A stretch of 64,000 nucleotides of DNA, from positions 14,386,501-14,450,500 of the forward strand of contig NC_085128.1 in the NCBI RefSeq assembly GCF_030269925.1, written 5' to 3'. Positions 58,401 to 64,000 of the stretch are shown here, one piece after another. The notes beneath the pieces were generated by a model, which had not been told where the DNA came from, did not search any database, and worked only from the letters and a program-made list of their open reading frames with translations. The translations under genes and the position numbers were made by a program. The number at the start of each line of letters is the position of its first letter. Position 1 is the first letter of the stretch. Origin of the DNA: Bombyx mori (lineage: Eukaryota; Arthropoda; Insecta; Lepidoptera; Bombycidae).

Positions 58401-58767
58401 TTCCAAAATCCAAATTCTACTGAAACATCGTACTTGCTCTCTGAAAGGATATTCGTTCAAGTGATTCTTTCGAGTTAATAGTAGTACTGTGGGAAGGTAG
58501 ATATTTCTATCGTTTACATTCCACAGTCGGGATCGCCTTTCGTGTTTTTAAATTGTGTCCGTGCCGAGCGCCAAGGATTTAGATTAAAGATTTTCATACA
58601 AATAGGTCTGGAGTTATTTTATTTCAAATAGACACTAAATATTATCCTCCGAAAAGCTATTTTGTAACGTAGACGACCAGACGTTTTGTTTGCTGAAGGA
58701 TGTTCTTTCATCTTGGAAGCTGGTCAAAAGCATGTACCCTAGTATACGTAAACGTATGCACATATTA

Positions 58768-59035
58768 CATATCGTCGTTGTCAATTCAAAATCTGCTATG
58801 TGCAAATACTCTATTTTGAATCAATGAGTAAAAACATTTTTGTATAAAATTTTCTATTATTATGAAGATGAACTTTTAAGAACTATATCAAATGAAAGCT
58901 ATAGATAAATATTAAACCTATGGACACAACAGTTTTTTTATACGGTAGATAGGGCTGTGAACTATACGAAAAGGCCAAAAAGTAAAAATCTCAAAAAGTG
59001 CACATAGCAGATTTTGGTTCGACAACGACGATATG
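58768..59035. mobile_element. Candidate foldback/MITE element with 37-bp inverted ends
   Basis: catatcgtcgttgtc..... aaaatctgctatgtgca at 58768-58804 mirrors 58999-59035 with about three mismatches. 194-base centre without coding frame. Family and target duplication unknown. Confidence 0.6.
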
Positions 59036-60079
59036 CAGAATAACTTTTTGTTTAAGGAAAAAAATCCTTTTTCGTCCCGAATTTTTTAACGAAGAACTCT
59101 GAATTATCACTTTTTTGTTTTTGTAGTTTTTTATGTATTCTAAATCCTAATCCTTTTATGCTAAGAGGTAAGAGCCAACTGATAAGAACCAAATGCGTTT
59201 TCCTTTAAACAATTTGACTATTGTTTCGAGAAAAAAAAAGCAGTTATTGGAACAAAAATCAATTATCAAACGCTGTAAAGCTGCTGGTTAAAATCCTTAA
59301 AACAAGCGTGATCGCCGGACCACCTTCCCTTGGGTGGAGATGATAAGAGACGCGCATCGCACCAAACGCCCCACCTGACCTCCGTCTCTAAAGCCCTTTT
59401 TAATGGCTAGCCAAGATTGGGCACAGGGTGTTCAGCGGTGTATGTTGAAACACATTCTCCTCGACTCATAGTGTGAGCGCAAGTCCGGAAATTTCCGTAG
59501 TATGTCCAACAGACCTTGAAAACAAACAATTTAAACTACATATTAACTAGCTATAAAAATATCAAAACGAAAATTATTTGTAGAGAGATACCGTAAATTA
59601 TCGAAATCAAAGCAAGCGATGTGTAAAATAAAACAGCTAGAACACGAGTCGTCTGTAATTCGAAAACATTTATTCAGTTCAAAACTGAATTTTTAGCCAA
59701 ATCCCATATAAGTTCGGAAAACATTTTAAAACATTTTACAGGCACCAATAAAAACAACGGCGTATAACAATGATTCCGATAGTTTTACTGCCAAACTATA
59801 TGATGCAATAATTCAAGCCGAGAATGCAACTGTTGGAAAAGTCGAGTAAACTACTAGATCTGGCCCAAGTTCTGAAGTAGTTCGGCTGACTTGTGAGGCG
59901 GTTTGGTAAATTTTAGTATGAGATGAAGTAATTCCCAAGTTTCCTTGCAGTTTCAGCCACGGCTCAATGGTGCGCCACATAAAGGGTTTAAATGAAGACG
60001 ACGAAGACTTTAGTCCGGGTACAGAAGAAAATATATTATTATATATTTAGTACATATGAATAGTCTATCGCTCTGAAAG
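59036..60079. other. No recognised gene
   Basis: AT-rich apart from 59303-59520, whose opening gtgatcgccggacca resembles that of the GC-rich block at 9167. That resemblance is weak and I do not call it a copy. Confidence 0.42.
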
Positions 60080-60628
60080 AAGATTGGGTCTAAAGGATAA
60101 GACGTACGGTATATATGTATCGAGCGATACGACTTGGTCGATACTAGAATCTAGCAGGCAAGTACCTACCAATCTAGTGAAATAGGTACGTGTTTATCAC
60201 ATGTTCACAGTGACTTACACGGTAAGGAATAATATCACGTAATAAAAATCAAAGACATAAAAAATATAATTTGTGTAATTACTGATGGTAGGGATTCTTC
60301 TGAGTTCGCACGGGTAGGTACCACCAACTAGTCTTGCCTTGCTTTCTGCCCCGAAGTGGTAGACAGCAACTTGGCTCTGCCCCCGGAATTGCTGTAATCC
60401 ATGGGCGACGGTAACCACTCACCTTTAGGTGGGCCGTATGCTCGTCTGCCTGTAAGGGTAATAAAAAAATGCGTTTCGGTGTAAAGAGCGAGAGTGAGAC
60501 AAATTGAGACTTAGAACTCATGTCTCAAGACGGGTGCCGGCATTTACCTTGATGATGTCTATGGGCTCCGCTACCTACTCAGCACCAGATGGACAGTGAG
60601 CTCGTGCACCCATCTAAGCGTTAAAAAA
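60080..60628 (+). mobile_element. Bm1 SINE split by a LINE-A tail
   Basis: Head and linker at 60086-60351 (ctaaaggataagacgt, gtaataaaaatcaaag, gcacgggtaggtaccacc). The body resumes at 60469 with tgcgtttcggtgtaaag and ends at the usual 3' part and A tail near 60628. The interruption is a LINE-A tail. A few bases of the SINE at the junction are lost. Confidence 0.83.
60352..60468 (+). mobile_element. LINE-A 3' tail inserted in Bm1
   Basis: tggtagacagcaacttggct, ccatgggcgacggtaacc, ggtgggccgtatgctcgtct and an A tail, in the same orientation as the host SINE. No duplication is visible; the shared aag at the left junction suggests microhomology. Confidence 0.82.
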
Positions 60629-60684
60629 ATATGTTTATCTCCCAGTTCTTTTTCTACAAGCTACTTTTCTTTTAGATATATTGT

Positions 60685-60912
60685 CGTCATCATCAGCCGA
60701 TATTTGATCAGTGCTGGACCAAGTATCGCGACAAAGATCGGTCTAACATCTGCCCGCGGCGCTACTCGCAACATTCATCAAGTCATCAGGTCTAATTGCT
60801 TACACATCCACTCAACAACTCTTGGTCTCACCGACCGTCTATTCTGCGAGGTTTGTTGTGCCTACTGCCACTTTAGTTCAACAATTATACGTTTTGTTAT
60901 CCTGCGGACTTC
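60685..60912. repeat. Diverged lepidopteran LINE-associated repeat
   Basis: cgtcatcatcagccgatat, cagtgctggacc and tgcctactgccactttag match in order a repeat common in Lepidoptera, recognised from memory. The frame 60596-60940 is a translation of this repeat. Confidence 0.5.
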
Positions 60913-60929
60913 TTCATTCCGATTCAATC

Positions 60930-61950
60930 ACGCACGGTAACATTGATGCTTGCCTATTGTGCTTTCGATTGCCTTAGACACTCTGATTAGGCTTATTTTA
61001 TTATATACGCTGAAGTTGTATTCATACTTGTATTATTTACCGTTAATTCATTCATTCTTATTCATTTTCATTGTTTGTAGTTATTTAAAGACATGGCTTA
61101 TGTAAAAACATGCTAAAAAACATAAAAATTATATTTCATTTATAACAGAAATAAATCTAGGACCAACCCGCAAACGTTTTAACAAAAATTCGTCAAGTTT
61201 TCCCTTTAAAGACCCCCAAAAATGCAAGAAAAATGTCAACGGATATACTGAGCCTAAGTTTATTACTGATAGTCTGCTCATTTTAGTAGACTCATCACGT
61301 AGCCGAACCCTTTTTCTTGGCACTAACCATTATCTTAATTCAGTCTGACTAAGGATTAATCTCACTCAACAAATGTTGTAATAAGGAGAACTGACCAGGG
61401 TCGCCGTTTGGTTGAGATTTGGGGGTTAAAAAATATCAACCATTCAATTATATATTTTTGGTGAAGTCAGCCGATTTCAGCTTGGGAGTGATGTTAACTT
61501 CATAATATACTCCATAATATAGCTGTTACATAGGCTGCTCTGAATAAAATACATAAGAAATGTACATTGAATGACTCTAGGCTACGATTTATCTGTTGGG
61601 TTACCAGAAACGCATAGGAAACCAGAATGATTACAGCTAGATCCTGAAAACCGAACATCTTTCTGAAAGGTACTCACTCAGTCCGGTCGAACCATTTCTA
61701 GTCAAATGGTTATACATCATTACCCTGAACGCTTCGGTGGCTTAGATTAAGAGACTTGGTAACTTCGTCCTCTGGTTTCAAATAAGTGACTTCATACTTT
61801 AACTCTGTGTGTGGTAGTGATTTGTTAGGTAGTGAGTAGTGTGATTAGGTGGTAGTGGTCTGTTTGGTAGTGATTACGTAGTAGTCCTTACTAAGTTTTC
61901 ACACAGTTAAAGCTTTTTAAGTAAGCACAATGAGAACAGAAGTTGATTAA
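60930..61950. other. No recognised gene
   Basis: AT-rich spacer; gtagtgattaggtggtagtgg-like low-complexity sequence near 61815-61885. Confidence 0.48.
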
Positions 61951-62211
61951 TTTTTTTTTTTCTTTCTTTTTTAAACAATCACGCCACGTTAACTGGTCCC
62001 GTGATAAGTTCGTAAGGAACTTGTGTTACAGGTACCAGATAACGGAAATAAATGTAAGTTTTTTATTATACACATACATATATTTAATATACATCCATAA
62101 CCCTGGAAAAGGCATTTATATTTATCATACAAATATCTTCCCTTGGCGGGATTCGAACCCGCGACCCCCTTGTGTAGTGACCATGTCACTTACCACTACA
62201 CCAGACGGCCG
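61951..62211 (-). mobile_element. tRNA-derived SINE (second family)
   Basis: The minus-strand head starts ggccgtctggtgtagtgg. It has an A box (tggtgtagtgg, complement of 62193-62203) and a perfect B box (ggttcgaatcc, complement of 62149-62159). The head is not a functional tRNA: no proper acceptor stem closes it. It is followed by a ~190-bp unrelated body and an A tail (T run 61951-61960). Both pol III promoter boxes look intact. The plus-strand frame 61943-62215 is a translation of this SINE. Confidence 0.82.
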
Positions 62212-64000
62212 TTAAATTGTAGGTTCAATAACAAAGCCATTGGACTTCAAAATTGTAGTAGACCTTTGTATTAGGTAGCGTCGTGTGTCTTACCGTGGTT
62301 GTCTTTTCATTAAGAACCATTATTTTTCGCTCTTTTTGTACATAGATTGTGACATTTTGTTTAAATTGTACGTGTGTGATCTATTCGGGAAATAAAAAAA
62401 TTAAAATCAAAACCTTGCTAAAACCAGCTTCTTTGAAAAGTCTCTGAGTACAGCCTCTGTCTTAACTAGTTACTATTCTCGCTCCATACTGCATTAAGCA
62501 AAGAACACCGAAAGTTCTAGACGAAAAAACTTTATAATCCATTGAAGGTTTCGTAGAATAAGGTTTGGAAGTAATGTTTCGTTATAGACGTAGTACTTAC
62601 ACAAATATTTTACCAAATTGTATTGTTTACTTCTTGAAGTACCACAACATTATTTGGTAAAGCAAATAAACTGTAGTTTTTATTTATTTATGCAGACTTC
62701 AAAATATAAGCTAATTTTCATTGTAAGCTCGAAGCTTCTTATCATTAAATCACGAGCCGTTTTTCCCATTTTTGATAGTTAAAAGTTCAAAAAAGAATCT
62801 TATAATATTTCAAAAAGCTGAAATTTTTATAATAATATTATATGTGATGTGTTCCGTAAATGACAAAGAGTTTATCCTCATAATAGATGTCAGAGTGTGA
62901 TATGTTGCGACCTCTGTGGCTTCTGGTAAATACTTAACAACGCGTGGGCCATCAGCTTGTATAACAATATTTGGCAAAACATATTATGTATCAGAAAATA
63001 TACTACCTTTATCACAAAGGCGTTCTTTTTGTCGCTTATTCTTTATATAATATGTTAAGTCATATAATATATTGTACATAATTTTTTTTTTATATTTGAT
63101 TAAAATTAACTAGTTTAATTATTATAACTATACATTTTCGTATACTTTATTTTTATTTAAAATTATATTATATCGCTTTATCTTTAATTTACTGGAAACA
63201 ATCTTTAAATAGTTGAGCTCGCCTTTTCACATGTTTTAGAAATGTTATTATTATTCGGTCTATGGACAATAATATAGATTCCCAAGAGTCGTATAGGTCT
63301 CTGAGTACGTCGTAAAATTCCAAAGAATCAATTCGACTTAACGAAAGTTACTTGAAATCAGAACAAAATTTTAATTACTATGAAGTTCTCATAGACATCC
63401 ACAAAGGCAGTGTCAAGTTGTGAATGCTGCTGGCGTTTTGCTAAAACAGGGCTCCCTACATTGTCGAAGTCTACCAGTAGTTAGTAATAGACTTTGGAGT
63501 TTCGTTGTCTGCAGATGTTTGGAGGTGTCTAGAAAATGATCTTTGAATTAGTTATTTAAGATCACTTGATTCAGAATGTTGGTACTACAATTCATTGGAT
63601 AACGTCTGTTGTTTCTTCAAGCATGAAATTCGAGATCTGAACTTTAGAATTGATTTTGTAAACTACTTGATAATAATCCAATCCAATAATCAAACTAATA
63701 TTAATTTCACATTATATTACCGCATTAGAGCAAAAATCTTACCTTATTTATATACCTATATAGTTCAGTTCATAATGAATAGCTTAAGTGCTTATGACAG
63801 GACCTGTTATGAGGCCACAAAGGATGGAGAATCAAGTTAAGGAAAAAACATAGCTTTCGAATTATCGGATTTAGAAACGAATTTCAATAGGTAAACAATT
63901 ATTCAGATACAATCGACAAATAATGAAACGGCTTGCTATTGGATTTCTCGATTCTCTGAATATATTTTTTTCAAAGATTTAAACTTAGAAATCTTAATCA
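62212..64000. other. No recognised gene
   Basis: AT-rich to the window end. 62900-62965 weakly resembles the 3' end of Bm1 (cttaacaacgcgtgggcc). Frame 63595-63840 (+, 81 codons) has no recognisable domain. Confidence 0.45.

Noticed and set aside
59303..59520. Second copy of the GC-rich block at 9167
   Set aside because: Shares only the opening atcgccggac-type bases; the rest could not be aligned.
62143..62211. Possible tRNA gene on the minus strand
   Set aside because: A and B boxes are good but there is no closing acceptor stem, and it continues into an A-tailed SINE body.
61943..62215. Plus-strand frame ending in a WRDSNPRP-type peptide
   Set aside because: It is the antisense translation of the tRNA-like head (B box region) of a SINE on the minus strand, a well-known spurious protein motif.

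Overview
The window looks like gene-poor, AT-rich lepidopteran nuclear DNA, most probably silkworm (Bombyx mori or B. mandarina). The assignment rests on about twenty copies of a tRNA-headed SINE that I recognise as Bm1, a Jockey/CR1-group LINE with its many truncated tails, a maT-type (DD37D) mariner, lepidopteran Helitrons and RTE-like LINE ends. I recognise no host protein-coding gene, rRNA or functional tRNA. Nearly every long reading frame is a transposon fragment or the antisense shadow of one.

Layout. 1-2520: RTE-like LINE end, an unclassified repeat (E) and a complete but broken mariner. 2520-8480: mostly unassigned DNA with a GA-rich tract, one Helitron and a GC-rich retroposon-like block. 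8480-18000: several Bm1 and LINE-A tail copies, a second GC-rich block and an RTE-like end. 18000-21700: repeat C copies, a Helitron nested in its own relative, and a palindrome-ended repeat (F) split by a retroposon with a 14-bp target duplication. 21700-28000: Bm1 copies, a solo LTR, then a long empty stretch. 28080-29200: three retrotransposons nested in one another. 30500-36200: two near full-length Bm1 copies, the second copy of repeat E, the uninterrupted copy of F, LINE-A and repeat C. 38000-45650: RTE-like ends and the main LINE-A copy, with a continuous 858-codon frame. 46350-49850: mosaic of Bm1, RTE-like, foldback and Helitron pieces. 49850-64000: tandem duplications, foldback elements, a Helitron, repeat C, an interrupted Bm1 and a second tRNA-derived SINE.

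How the parts work together. The one relationship supported by the sequence is parasitism among retroelements. The last ~56 bases of Bm1 align without gaps to the last ~56 bases of LINE-A, so LINE-A or a close relative is the likely source of the reverse transcriptase that copies Bm1. Several insertions carry target duplications and poly(A) tails, and nested insertions give a relative order of events.

Limits. Family names come from memory and protein motifs, not a database search. Repeat boundaries are read by eye and may be off by several bases. No new cellular system was found; the most unusual items are the nested insertions, the shared SINE/LINE tail and several long foldback structures of unknown family.
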